64,000 nt of DNA. Source: Paenibacillus_E qinlingensis_A. Its GTDB lineage: Bacteria > Bacillota > Bacilli > Paenibacillales > NBRC-103111. The stretch lies in NCBI RefSeq assembly GCF_031455095.1, contig NZ_JAVDSB010000005.1:124001-188000 (forward strand). The letters run 5' to 3'. A model generated the notes under the pieces. The model was not told the DNA's origin. It was given only the letters and a program-made list of their open reading frames with translations, and searched no databases. Of this stretch, positions 1 to 9,145 are shown piece after piece; position 1 is the stretch's first letter, and each line of letters starts with the position of its first letter. The translations under genes and the position numbers were made by a program.

Positions 1-543
1 CATCTCGAAAAATATCTCGTTTCCGGTGACCTGGATGCGATTCTGATTCGGCCTGTTCCTGTCTTAGTCGCCTTGATGACACAGAATTCACGGATTCAAT
101 TTGCTGAGATTGGACAAGGATTAATTCTGTTAATCATTTCTATGAACGCACTTCAAGCTAACGGGCAAATCGGGTGGATCGCCATTCCTCAGACGGGGTT
201 CATGATCCTGACAGGAGCTGTCATATTATTCGCCATAGGGCTTGCGACCGCGGCAGCTGGCTTTTGGCTTACACGTATCGAGTTTCTTCAAAATATGACC
301 GAAGATGCTTCCCATACCGCTGCACGTTATCCACTTAGTATCTATCCCAAATGGCTGCAAGGCGCACTATTAGTGCTCGTTCCAGTAGGCTTTGTTAATT
401 ATATTCCTACACTATACGTGCTAAGGCATCAAGGTGGAGTCGAGTTGCTATTCGGCACGCTGGCTGTTTCGCTAGCCGTTCTCGGGTTAGCCATGTACTT
501 TTGGAAACTAGGACTTTCACGATATCAAAGTACAGGTAGTTAA
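1..543 (+). CDS. ABC-2 family transporter permease, 5' truncated by window edge
   Basis: The reading frame is open from base 1, so the start lies outside the window; about 180 C-terminal residues are visible. They hold four hydrophobic stretches typical of a six-TM ABC-2 permease, and the first visible residues (YLVSGDLDAILIRPVP) resemble the conserved loop of the permease family that partners COG4586-type ATPases (COG3694/PF06182). The ATPase follows 31 bp downstream, so the two should form one exporter in the cytoplasmic membrane. The substrate cannot be read from sequence. An internal TTG at 73 could be mistaken for a start, but the upstream codons continue the same protein. Confidence 0.8.
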   Translation, partial: HLEKYLVSGDLDAILIRPVPVLVALMTQNSRIQFAEIGQGLILLIISMNALQANGQIGWIAIPQTGFMILTGAVILFAIGLATAAAGFWLTRIEFLQNMTEDASHTAARYPLSIYPKWLQGALLVLVPVGFVNYIPTLYVLRHQGGVELLFGTLAVSLAVLGLAMYFWKLGLSRYQSTGS

Positions 544-574
544 CCATATAAATAAATGGGAGGGCATGCACCCG

Positions 575-1546
575 ATGATAACGGTCAAGCATTTACGCAA
601 AACCTTTCAATCCCCTGTTATCCAGGAAGGGAAGTTTTCGGGGATTCGAACCCTATTTTCTAGGGCATATAAAGAGAAAGAAGCCGTACGTGATGTCAGC
701 TTCGAGATTGAAACCGGCGAGTTCGTCGGGTATATTGGACCTAATGGGGCAGGAAAGTCGACGACGATTAAAATGCTGACAGGCATCCTGCACCCCACCT
801 CGGGTGAGGTTCTGATTCATGGTCGCAGCCCGCAGAAGCAACGGAAGCAGGTTGTTAGGCAGCTTGGTGTTGTTTTTGGACAGCGAAGTCAGCTGTGGTG
901 GGATCTCCCTGTGAAGGATTCCTATGAAATCCTTATCGCGATGTATCGCGTAAAGGAGACAGATGCTCGCCGCCGATTAGGGGAATTGTCAGAGCTCTTG
1001 GATTTAAAAGAAATCTTAGATACCCCGGTTCGTAAGTTATCTCTAGGTCAACGGATGAGAGCGGATCTGGCAGCTTCCATGCTGCATGATCCAGCGATTT
1101 TATTCCTAGATGAGCCTACAATCGGCCTAGATGTCGTCGCTAAGCGAAATATCCGCGGGTTCTTGCATACGTTGAATCGCGATTTCGGGAAGACGATATT
1201 GCTAACGACACATGATATGGACGATATTGAGCAGCTTTGTCCAAGAGTCATTGTCATTAATCATGGGCAAATTGGCTATGATGGTTCCATAGACAAGCTG
1301 CGTGATCGAATCGGCTTGCCAACGATGATGAAGGTGTCCTTTCGTGGTGAGATTCGAGTCCCTGCAAGTTGGGAGCTGCCGTTCCGCGTAGTAGAGCAAG
1401 AAAAGAACTTTTTGAAGATTGCCTGCAACCGTCAAGAACTCAAAGCGATGGATGTGTTGCGGCTTGTGAGCAGCTGGGGCGACATGAACGATGTACATAT
1501 GGAAGAACCGGAATTTGAAGAAGTGATTCAGAACGTCTATTTATAG
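575..1546 (+). CDS. ABC transporter ATP-binding protein (COG4586-like)
   Basis: ATPase of 323 aa that would energise the preceding permease. Walker A is GPNGAGKS near residue 55, the signature is LSLGQRMRAD, and Walker B runs into the D-loop as ILFLDEPTIGLD, followed by the switch His in TTHD. The N-terminal extension before Walker A and the total length fit the COG4586 subfamily rather than a minimal 230-aa ATPase. Two ATGs are possible, at 566 and 575. The GGGAGGG at 558-564 lies only 1 base before the first and about 10 before the second, so 575 is preferred. The C-terminal 80 residues probably form an accessory regulatory domain. Confidence 0.85.
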   Translation: MITVKHLRKTFQSPVIQEGKFSGIRTLFSRAYKEKEAVRDVSFEIETGEFVGYIGPNGAGKSTTIKMLTGILHPTSGEVLIHGRSPQKQRKQVVRQLGVVFGQRSQLWWDLPVKDSYEILIAMYRVKETDARRRLGELSELLDLKEILDTPVRKLSLGQRMRADLAASMLHDPAILFLDEPTIGLDVVAKRNIRGFLHTLNRDFGKTILLTTHDMDDIEQLCPRVIVINHGQIGYDGSIDKLRDRIGLPTMMKVSFRGEIRVPASWELPFRVVEQEKNFLKIACNRQELKAMDVLRLVSSWGDMNDVHMEEPEFEEVIQNVYL

Positions 1547-1572
1547 ATCGAGTATGGGAGTGGAACGAAGCT

Positions 1573-3897
1573 ATGGCGATAGGAAATGAAGAACGAGAGA
1601 GGGAAGCGCAGCGTGTCGCTGCAGTTAGAACGAATATTCAGCGGCGAATTGTAGAGCTGCGCCAAACCGTAGATGACCGCAGATCAGAAGCAACGGCTAT
1701 CGGCCGGAGCTTCTGGGATGATATTTCCGTCAACGCAGACAATGACGATGATTTGATTGAAACGGCTGCGAGTATGGCACAGCAGGAGCATGTACTGCAA
1801 GGGCAGGAGCGAAGCTATCGCTTGGCACAAGATGCACTGCGCAAGCTGGAACGCGTCGTCGATGCGCCGTATTTCAGCCGAATTGATTTTCAAGAGAAGG
1901 GCGAGCAGGAGCGGGAGAAAATCTATATCGGTTTGACGTCGTTCATCGACAGCAAGACCGATGAAATTCTTATCTATGACTGGCGAGCTCCGATCGCCAG
2001 CTTGTTCTATGATTATCCGCCGGGTCCAGCGACCTATCGGACGCCGGAGATGGATGTAAGCGGCGAGCTGTGGCTCAAGCGCCAATATATTATCAAGGCC
2101 GGCGAGCTGCAGGATGTGTTCGACACGGGTATCTCGATCGGTGATGAGATGCTGCAGAAGATGCTCAGCCGCAGTGCAGACGAGAAGATGAGCTCGATCG
2201 TGACGACGATTCAGCGCGAGCAGAACCAGATCATCCGCGATGACCAGCACAAGGTGCTGGTCGTTCAAGGCGCGGCTGGCAGTGGTAAAACGTCCGTTGC
2301 GCTGCAACGCATCGCGTACTTGCTCTATAAGTATCGGACGACGCTGAGCGCCGATAATATGATTCTCTTTTCGCCGAATTCACTGTTCAGCGATTATGTG
2401 TCTCGCGTTCTGCCAGAGCTCGGGGAAGCGACGATGCAGCAAACGACCTTCCAAGATTATTTAACGCATAAATTAACCGATACAGGGCTAAAGCTGGAGG
2501 ATCCGTATGACCAGCTGGAATATATTTTGACAGGCAATGGACAGGATCATTTGTACGCTGCACGTTTGCAAAGCATTACCTACAAAGCCTCCGAGGCTTT
2601 CCTACGCGTGATTGAAGCATACGGAGAGAAGTTGAAGCTGAATGGGATTCGATTCGTTGATCTGGCTGTGGGCAAGAAAGTACTCATCACAGGGGCAGAG
2701 CTAAGCGAACGCTTCTATAGCAAGTCCTCGATACTGGCCATCGGTGAGCGGATGGAGCAGTTGTCGGAGTGGATTCTGGAGCAGTTGGATGTCTTCCAAG
2801 CCGATGTGCAAAAACGGTTCTATCGCAAGCTTGTACGAGAACCGAAGTATATGGGCAGCGAACCTGAGATGAAGAAAATGAGCCGTGTCAAAGCGCACAA
2901 AGCGATTACACCGCTTCGGGAAAAAGCGCAAAAGCTAGCCTATGTCGACGTGCTCGGCATGTATAAAGAGTTATTTACAGATACGAGCTTACAGCAGGAG
3001 CTGGTGAAGCTAGCCGGTGAGCCATTGCCAGAAGCATGGGCTACAATTAGCAATTTCACAGTAGAAGCGCTGGAGCAAGGTCATCTTCGCTATGAGGACG
3101 CAACACCGCTTGTGTATCTGAAAGGACTTGTTGAGGGGCAGCTGCGGGTAGGTACAATCCGTTATTGCTTGGTGGATGAAGCACAGGATTATTCACCTTT
3201 TCACTATGCTTATTTGAAAAAGCTGTTCCCACGCGCCCGCTTCACGTTGCTCGGCGATTGGAATCAAGGGATCTTCACGCACGCGAACGCGAATGTGAGC
3301 GAGCTCGTAAGTGCTGGCGCCGGCTCAAGCGCCACGCAGCAAGAACAAAGCTACAGCTCGATTAGCGAGCTGATGGGCGAAGACGAGACGAAGACGATCC
3401 GTCTCGTCAAGAGCTACCGCTCCACACGCGAAATCACGGAGTTCGCGTGTCAGGTATTGCCGGGCGGCGAACCGGTGGAACCGTTCAGCCGCAGCGGCGA
3501 AGAGCCGCGCTTGCTGCGCGCAGCAAGCGAGCAAGAGCTGATCCGCCTCGTCGCAGAGGCGGCGGTAACCCGTCGCGACGGCGGCGCAAGCTCCGTCGCG
3601 ATCATTTGCAAGACCGAGCGCGAGACGGAGTACGCGCACGGACGATTGAAGCCGCTGCTGCCAGACCTCGCGCGGATCAGCAAAGACACGCTGCACTACG
3701 AAGCAGGCGTGATGATCTTGCCGGCGTACCTCGCCAAAGGGCTCGAGTTCGACGCGGTTATTCTCTACAATGCCGGGGCGTCTGTCTACGCGGAAGCGAA
3801 GGAACGCAAGCTGTTCTACACGGCTTGCACGAGGCCTCTTCACTATTTAGATGTCTGTTATCTAGGTGAATTGACACCTTTTCTTCCGGGCAAATAG
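1573..3897 (+). CDS. helD: RNA polymerase recycling motor HelD (UvrD/Rep-like helicase)
   Basis: The 774-aa protein has the length expected for Bacillus HelD, an SF1-like ATPase that binds stalled or post-termination RNA polymerase and releases nucleic acid. The N-terminal 110 residues are charged and predicted coiled coil, as in the HelD arm that enters the polymerase secondary channel. Walker A is GAAGSGKTS near residue 232. Motif II is VDEAQDYSPF near 533, motif III GDWNQGIF, motif IV SYRST, motif V KGLEFDAVI and motif VI YTACTRP. It starts 26 bp after the ABC ATPase with a GGGAGTGGA ribosome site. Codons between about 3250 and 3790 are much more GC-rich than in the first half. Confidence 0.9.
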   Translation: MAIGNEEREREAQRVAAVRTNIQRRIVELRQTVDDRRSEATAIGRSFWDDISVNADNDDDLIETAASMAQQEHVLQGQERSYRLAQDALRKLERVVDAPYFSRIDFQEKGEQEREKIYIGLTSFIDSKTDEILIYDWRAPIASLFYDYPPGPATYRTPEMDVSGELWLKRQYIIKAGELQDVFDTGISIGDEMLQKMLSRSADEKMSSIVTTIQREQNQIIRDDQHKVLVVQGAAGSGKTSVALQRIAYLLYKYRTTLSADNMILFSPNSLFSDYVSRVLPELGEATMQQTTFQDYLTHKLTDTGLKLEDPYDQLEYILTGNGQDHLYAARLQSITYKASEAFLRVIEAYGEKLKLNGIRFVDLAVGKKVLITGAELSERFYSKSSILAIGERMEQLSEWILEQLDVFQADVQKRFYRKLVREPKYMGSEPEMKKMSRVKAHKAITPLREKAQKLAYVDVLGMYKELFTDTSLQQELVKLAGEPLPEAWATISNFTVEALEQGHLRYEDATPLVYLKGLVEGQLRVGTIRYCLVDEAQDYSPFHYAYLKKLFPRARFTLLGDWNQGIFTHANANVSELVSAGAGSSATQQEQSYSSISELMGEDETKTIRLVKSYRSTREITEFACQVLPGGEPVEPFSRSGEEPRLLRAASEQELIRLVAEAAVTRRDGGASSVAIICKTERETEYAHGRLKPLLPDLARISKDTLHYEAGVMILPAYLAKGLEFDAVILYNAGASVYAEAKERKLFYTACTRPLHYLDVCYLGELTPFLPGK

Positions 3898-3986
3898 ACA
3901 TCCGTCCATACCCATCCACCCTGCCTAACATAAGATATAGGGAGCAGCCAAGATGAGGTTTTACCAGGCGGAAGGGGGAACTACCC

Positions 3987-4067
3987 ATGTCAAACGTTGG
4001 ATATTCCAGCACAGCAGTTATTCTGGTGCTGTACATTTTATTGGTTATTATTTTGGCAACATTCTAA
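3987..4067 (+). CDS. YjcZ-like small sporulation peptide (26 aa)
   Basis: A 26-codon frame starts with ATG at 3987, seven bases after AAGGGGGAA, and ends at TAA 4065-4067. The peptide begins MSNVGYSSTAVILVLYILL and continues as a single hydrophobic helix. The short N-terminal GYSS followed by one membrane segment matches the YjcZ/YtrI-like family of tiny spore-associated proteins known in Bacillales. A terminator follows within 20 bp and a germination operon lies downstream, which fits a sporulation role. The family assignment rests on the short motif alone. Confidence 0.65.
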   Translation: MSNVGYSSTAVILVLYILLVIILATF

Positions 4068-4083
4068 TAGGAACATGAGGAAT

Positions 4084-4120
4084 AAAAGCCGTTTCCCGGT
4101 CATCGGGAAGCGGCTTTGTT
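4084..4120 (+). terminator. Rho-independent terminator
   Basis: The arms AAGCCGTTTCCCG and CGGGAAGCGGCTT pair with one T-G wobble around a short loop and run into TTTGTT. The element ends the small YjcZ-like transcript and separates it from the germination operon. Confidence 0.75.
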
Positions 4121-4210
4121 GCGTCTATACGCATAAATTTCCAATTGGGGGAGAACTTAACGATAACTGATGCCATCATTTCCACGTCATACCAAAGCGG
4201 GAGAACGCTT

Positions 4211-5302
4211 ATGTTTGTAAATAAACAAATTACTTCCATTCAATTATATGGGATCGTGATCATTGCCATCGCGATAACGAATCATGTGCTACTCATCCCA
4301 GTTCTACTGCACTATGGGAAACGAGATTCCTGGTTAGGAGCCTCATTGGCCATTGTCCCAATGCTTGTCTGGACTTGTCTGATCTACTTCTTGGTTAAAC
4401 GAACGAAACAAGGTGACTTGATAGCATGGATAAGATTGAGGTTGGGAAACTGGGGGGCGTATCTCATTCAATCTTTCATTATCTTGATCTGTTTAACGCA
4501 TGCCTTAGTCACGATTAAAGATGTCACCATGTGGACTCACGTCACTTACTTGCCAAGAACCCCTCTTTTTATGATTTCATTAATGTTTATCCTATTTTGC
4601 TTTTTTGCAGCAAGAGAAGGTATTAAAGCGATTGCGATTGCATCTGGCCTCCTTTTACCAGCTGTTGTTGTTCTTGGTTACTTTGTGATGGGGGCTAATT
4701 TTCAATACAAGGATTACACGCTGCTAACACCGCTTTTCACACACGGATATGGTCCGACACTCATATGTATGCTGTTAACTTGCAGCGCTTCCTTCGAAAT
4801 ACTGAGTATTCTCGTTATGCAGCATCATGTCCGAACGCGTATCCGACTACGAGGATTATTGATACTGACCACGTGTGTAATAGGGCTTACCATCGGTCCA
4901 CTAACAGGAGCGATCGCCATATTCGGTCCCTTTGAAGCGGCGGATTTAAGGTATCCCGCCTTTGAACAATGGCGGATGTTGACCCTTGGGAAATACATTT
5001 CCCATCTAGATTTCTTATCCATTTTCCAATGGATTTCAGGGTCTAGCATGCGGACCTCGATATTGTTGTTTATTAGTTTGGATATGATGAGAATAGAGAA
5101 AAAATCTACAAGAACATACATTCTCATTGGGTTGAGCCTAGGTTTATTTGGAATTACCTTGTATCCCGTATCGGATAATCAAATGGTGATTTGGCTGCAG
5201 AAATATTACTATTCGTTGATGTTTGTAGTCGGTCTATCTCTTCTGTTGTTTTTACTTGTAGTTGCTATGCTGCCTATTCGGCGAAAGGAGCAGGATGCTT
5301 AA
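4211..5302 (+). CDS. Spore germination protein, GerAB/GerKB-type permease subunit
   Basis: B subunit (363 aa) of a gerA-type nutrient germinant receptor in the spore inner membrane. The protein is almost wholly hydrophobic with about ten TM segments, and the N-terminal KQITSIQLYGIVI is typical of the family (APC superfamily fold, the presumed germinant-binding subunit). A TTG at 4145 keeps the frame open, but ATG 4211 has AGCGGGAGA at proper distance and gives the usual N-terminus and length. The stop at 5302 abuts the GTG of the A subunit. Subunit order here is B-A-C. Confidence 0.85.
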   Translation: MFVNKQITSIQLYGIVIIAIAITNHVLLIPVLLHYGKRDSWLGASLAIVPMLVWTCLIYFLVKRTKQGDLIAWIRLRLGNWGAYLIQSFIILICLTHALVTIKDVTMWTHVTYLPRTPLFMISLMFILFCFFAAREGIKAIAIASGLLLPAVVVLGYFVMGANFQYKDYTLLTPLFTHGYGPTLICMLLTCSASFEILSILVMQHHVRTRIRLRGLLILTTCVIGLTIGPLTGAIAIFGPFEAADLRYPAFEQWRMLTLGKYISHLDFLSIFQWISGSSMRTSILLFISLDMMRIEKKSTRTYILIGLSLGLFGITLYPVSDNQMVIWLQKYYYSLMFVVGLSLLLFLLVVAMLPIRRKEQDA

Positions 5303-6754
5303 GTGAATGAGCAGGATTTCCGTGAATGGTTTGCCCTTTCGGACGATGTTATTGTGAAAACGTACCCTATCACGCAAGGGGACAAGGTTGAGCGTGTAAC
5401 ATTAGTGTATTGCGAGGGTATGGTAAGAAGGGATATGATCGATGGTCTCGTGCTGCCTAATTTGCAGGCGTTTATTAATAGTGATTATTACCAAGATGAG
5501 GAAGCTCTTGATTTGAGTACGTTGCTTCAATTGGTCAAGCTCACGGGTAAACATATCATTGATGATATGAAATTATCAGTTTTTGCGGGTCAGCTAATTT
5601 TATTTTTTGAAAATAGTCAAGCGATTTACGGACTGGATATTGCCGCTCCTCCGAACCGTACACCTGAAGAATCTAGTACGGAAACGTCGATTAAAGGGCC
5701 ACGCGACGGATTTATTGAAGATGTTATCACGAATATCGCCTTAATCCGCAAACGCTTGGCCACATCGAGTTTATGTGTTGAAAAGATACAATTAGGACGA
5801 AGAAGCAACACGGTAGTTGCTTTATTGTATCTCGGCGATATCATCAATGAGTCGGTCCTGCAAGAGGCCAAAGATCGCCTGCAATCCATTGATGTCGATG
5901 CGGTTATCTCCAGCGCACAGCTCGATGATGCCTTATCAGGGCGGACCTATTCAATTTTCCCTCTCCTAAATTATACGGGGAGACCCGATTTTGTGGCAGA
6001 TAGCCTACTTCGTGGCCGATTTGCGATTATCGTGGATGGTTCACCGATGGTTCTCGTTGCACCAGTCACCTTAAGCTATATTTTAAACTCACCTGAAGAT
6101 GTCCATAATCCCTTCTATTATGTCGCATTTGAGAAATTGCTTAGAATAATCGGTTTGCTCATATCGGTATTGTTGCCAGGTCTTTGGATTTCAGTGTCCA
6201 GCTTTAATTTGGACCAAATTCCGTATCAACTCGTAGCCACGATTTCTTCTTCACGACTAGGCTTGCCTTTATCCGGCCCAATGGATTTCATTATCATGCT
6301 GATGTTATTTGAATTGTTCCGTGAAGCGGGCGCTCGATTGCCCAAGGTAGTTGGACAAACGGTTACCGTTGTAGGTGGATTAATTGTTGGCGATGCGGCG
6401 ATACGCTCTGGCATTACAAGCCCCACTACCTTGGTGGTTACTTCCCTATCTACGATATCAATGTATACGCTAGTTAATCAAAATCTCGCTGGAACCATTA
6501 CAGTGTTACGTATTATTATTCTGCTCATCTCCACCATGTTTGGTATATACGGATTCATGATTTCGCTCATGGGCTTAGTTCTTTTTATGTCGACGCTAGA
6601 GTCATTTGGCGTACCTTATCTAACACCAATTTCACCGCCATTTATCGGAGAAATGATCACTGCCTTATTTTCAAAGGCTTGGAAGAAACTTGCACGCAGG
6701 CCGATTGAGCTCAATACGAAGGATGATACAAGACAAGGCAGTGAATCTTCATGA
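5303..6754 (+). CDS. Spore germination protein, GerAA/GerKA-type subunit
   Basis: A subunit (483 aa). The soluble N-terminal half carries the GPRDGFIEDVITN block conserved in GerA proteins; the C-terminal half has several TM helices with FELFREAGARLPK and GLIVGDAAIRSG. It starts at GTG 5303, 12 bases after AAAGGAG at 5284-5290, directly after the B-subunit stop. Compared with the A subunits at 53.9 kb and 62 kb it lacks their EITFEALREAG block and uses MLMLFELFREAG instead, so it belongs to a different receptor subfamily. A subunits assemble into the nutrient-gated ion channel of the receptor. Confidence 0.87.
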   Translation: MNEQDFREWFALSDDVIVKTYPITQGDKVERVTLVYCEGMVRRDMIDGLVLPNLQAFINSDYYQDEEALDLSTLLQLVKLTGKHIIDDMKLSVFAGQLILFFENSQAIYGLDIAAPPNRTPEESSTETSIKGPRDGFIEDVITNIALIRKRLATSSLCVEKIQLGRRSNTVVALLYLGDIINESVLQEAKDRLQSIDVDAVISSAQLDDALSGRTYSIFPLLNYTGRPDFVADSLLRGRFAIIVDGSPMVLVAPVTLSYILNSPEDVHNPFYYVAFEKLLRIIGLLISVLLPGLWISVSSFNLDQIPYQLVATISSSRLGLPLSGPMDFIIMLMLFELFREAGARLPKVVGQTVTVVGGLIVGDAAIRSGITSPTTLVVTSLSTISMYTLVNQNLAGTITVLRIIILLISTMFGIYGFMISLMGLVLFMSTLESFGVPYLTPISPPFIGEMITALFSKAWKKLARRPIELNTKDDTRQGSESS

Positions 6755-7908
6755 TGAAAATGTGGCTGAAATTAACGGTGTCTGCCTTCTTGTTAACTAG
6801 CTTGACGGGCTGTTGGGATTTAAAAACGATTCAAGACACGAACTACATGACAGCGATTGGCTTTGATTATAAAGATGGGAAATACATCGTCTACGGACAA
6901 ATGTTGGATTTCGCAAGTGTGGCCAAACAAGAAGGAGGTCAATCGGCACAGTTACCTTTGATTTGGGTAGGTAAAGAAGAGGGCGCAACTGTTAGCGAGG
7001 CATTCAATAAGCTCTACCGAACGTCCCAGCAACGTGTATTCTGGGGACATGTCGGTGCTTACTTGTTTTCCAAAAATGCGTTAAATCAAGGAATAGGCAA
7101 ATTTACAGACGGAAACGTTCGCTACAGTGAAACGAGATTCACGCAGTGGTTTTATTGTACAGACGAGTCGATTGAGGACATTTTCTCGGTTATTCCCTTT
7201 TTCAATGTCTCGCCGATGAGTTCCATCTTAATGCAGCCAGCGGATAGCTATCGACAACGATCTTACATTGCTCCGCATCGGCTGTTTTGGGTGGCTTCGA
7301 GATTACGAGAGCCTGGGGATACGGTGATGTTGCCCACATTGGACATTGAAGATGAGGTATGGAGGAAAAACAAAAAGCCAGATCCCAAACTAAGAGTGAA
7401 TGGCGTTTATGCCTTGAACAAGCACCGTAGTTTGCAATGGTTTTCGGAGGAAGAATTTGTTGGTGCAAGGTGGTTGAATACATATACAATTCGTACCCCA
7501 ATGCTCGTTTATAGAGAGGAGAAACCGGTTCACAACGTGATTATCAAACCGAAGGCTCATATTAAGATACGAGCGGATGGTGAGAAAACCATTTTCGATG
7601 TGAAAGTTTTAGCTCCGTCTACAATAGCTGAAATATTCGAAGAGGTTGATGAGATTGAATTGAAAAAACTGATTGCTAAACAAGTAAAGGAAGAAATTGA
7701 GATGACCTTTAAACTTGGCAAAAGCAGAGGAATTGATGTATATGGACTGGAGCATAACCTTTATAGGGATGAATTTGCCACATGGGCGAAACGGACCGCT
7801 TACGGTGAAAAGCCGCTATCCGACTATGAGCTCGGTACCATTCATGTAATACCCACTATTCTCCACTCAGGCATGTTGAAAACGAATATAAAACAAACAC
7901 AATATTAG
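6751..7908 (+). CDS. Ger(x)C family spore germination lipoprotein
   Basis: C subunit (385 aa) of germination receptor 1. The N-terminal signal ends in a lipobox with LTGCWDLKTIQD, the WD after the lipid-modified Cys being a hallmark of GerC proteins, which are anchored on the outer face of the spore inner membrane. The C-terminal domain is the usual mixed alpha/beta Ger(x)C domain. The ATG overlaps the A-subunit stop by four bases (ATGA), indicating translational coupling. A terminator follows after about 20 bp, so the operon has just three genes. Confidence 0.87.
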   Translation: MMKMWLKLTVSAFLLTSLTGCWDLKTIQDTNYMTAIGFDYKDGKYIVYGQMLDFASVAKQEGGQSAQLPLIWVGKEEGATVSEAFNKLYRTSQQRVFWGHVGAYLFSKNALNQGIGKFTDGNVRYSETRFTQWFYCTDESIEDIFSVIPFFNVSPMSSILMQPADSYRQRSYIAPHRLFWVASRLREPGDTVMLPTLDIEDEVWRKNKKPDPKLRVNGVYALNKHRSLQWFSEEEFVGARWLNTYTIRTPMLVYREEKPVHNVIIKPKAHIKIRADGEKTIFDVKVLAPSTIAEIFEEVDEIELKKLIAKQVKEEIEMTFKLGKSRGIDVYGLEHNLYRDEFATWAKRTAYGEKPLSDYELGTIHVIPTILHSGMLKTNIKQTQY

Positions 7909-7924
7909 TCAGCAACGAATCAAC

Positions 7925-7966
7925 AAGAAGCTACCCATCGCCGATCAGGAGGGAGGCTTCTTTTTC
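7925..7966 (+). terminator. Rho-independent terminator of germination operon 1
   Basis: AAGAAGC pairs with GCTTCTT, with CCC/GGG pairing inside, and the stem runs directly into TTTTT. It lies 17 bp after the GerC stop. Confidence 0.7.
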
Positions 7967-8135
7967 ATTTGAGCTCGTTATTAACCAGTTTAGAAAAATT
8001 TAAGAATTGTTTTAGCCCGTGTTAATAGGCGGTTTAGTGGCAATTAAGTCTTGAGGGCTAAGATAGTCAATATGGAAGCGCAACTAGCGCGGCCAAATTA
8101 GAGAAAGCGTATGGATTACGCGGAGGCAGGACGAG

Positions 8136-9071
8136 ATGAATAAGAAGTTAGCGATGTTGGGATTAGGTGTAGCTGTAGGCAGCATGATGCTAGTGACTTC
8201 CGTATATGCAGGTGTGGGAGAGGCTCCCGGTTATGAAGCTTTCAAATCAGCAGTGAAACAAACAGCGACAATTAAGAACGTAACACGCCAGGTCAACGTG
8301 TCTTTACAGGACAATGGAGCTTCCCTGCTCCAAGTAAAATCAACGATTAAAACCGGCGGAGCCGATCACGCTGGAAGTGCACAAGTGAATGTAACCAGTG
8401 GCACGAATGAGCAGCAAACCATTCAATTCTACAGCCAAGATGGCAAGCAGATTGTCAAAACAGCAGATTCTGACGTCTATAAAGTCATTGAAGGTGACAA
8501 CGCACCGTCGAAGTTCAAAGGACATAACAAAGGCAATCATACCCCAGACCCTGAAGTCATCAGCGAAGTGGAAAATGTTGTAGATACATTGGTGGGCAAT
8601 TTGAAAAATTATGTCACGATGGACGAAACGGCAGGAAACGGCAAAGAAATTCATTTCAAGCTTTCCGGCAGCCAAATCTCTCCCGTTGTGAACACGGTAG
8701 GTTCACTTGTTATCAAGCATGGTGTGATGGCCAAAGATGAGCCTATGCCAACCAAAGCCAATACGCTCGGTATCGACCTAGCGACATTAAGAAATAGTCT
8801 GCCGCAGCTTTCTTCCGACATCTCAATGGACGCAGTGGAAGTAAATGCGAGCGTGGATGAGGATGATCACATTACGAGTCAGTCGGCGCAAATTCATTTG
8901 TCTGGTAAAGATGCGCAAGGCGCTGAACATGATGTTGTGCTTCGCATTGACATGACGCTGTCCAGCTTGAACTCGACGACGCCGGATACGGTTGATTTGA
9001 GCGGGAAGCAAGTAGAGAACGTGAAATTTGACGAATTGTCGGGCCACAAAAACTGGGGCGATAAGCACTAA
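8136..9071 (+). CDS. Secreted protein of unknown function
   Basis: A 311-aa protein with an N-terminal signal peptide (MNKKLAMLGLGVAVGSMM, likely cut after VYAG). No lipobox is present, so the mature form is probably exported. The mature part starts with YEAFKSAVKQT and is rich in Ser, Asp, Lys and Gln with alternating beta-like segments; I do not recognise the family. It lies directly upstream of an ABC-2 exporter and a two-component system on the same strand, which suggests an envelope-stress or export function; that link is inference. A hairpin at 9089-9118 separates it from the ATPase gene. Confidence 0.7.
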   Translation: MNKKLAMLGLGVAVGSMMLVTSVYAGVGEAPGYEAFKSAVKQTATIKNVTRQVNVSLQDNGASLLQVKSTIKTGGADHAGSAQVNVTSGTNEQQTIQFYSQDGKQIVKTADSDVYKVIEGDNAPSKFKGHNKGNHTPDPEVISEVENVVDTLVGNLKNYVTMDETAGNGKEIHFKLSGSQISPVVNTVGSLVIKHGVMAKDEPMPTKANTLGIDLATLRNSLPQLSSDISMDAVEVNASVDEDDHITSQSAQIHLSGKDAQGAEHDVVLRIDMTLSSLNSTTPDTVDLSGKQVENVKFDELSGHKNWGDKH

Positions 9072-9088
9072 GCATTACTTATATCAAA

Positions 9089-9118
9089 GAGGAGCTGTCA
9101 ACCTCAGTTGACCTCCTC
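9089..9118 (+). promoter_or_regulatory. Intergenic hairpin, possible attenuator or processing site
   Basis: GAGGAG and GTCAAC (split by two bulged bases) pair with GTTGAC and CTCCTC around a CTCA loop. No T-run follows, so it is not a classical terminator. It may limit read-through from the secreted-protein gene into the ABC operon or stabilise the upstream mRNA 3' end. Confidence 0.45.
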
Positions 9119-9145
9119 ACTTCCTTATTGAAAGGCGGAGGCCGT

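Noticed and set aside
3325..3843. 172-codon minus-strand frame inside helD
   Set aside because: It is a shadow of the GC-rich part of helD; the helicase motifs on the plus strand are continuous and conserved.
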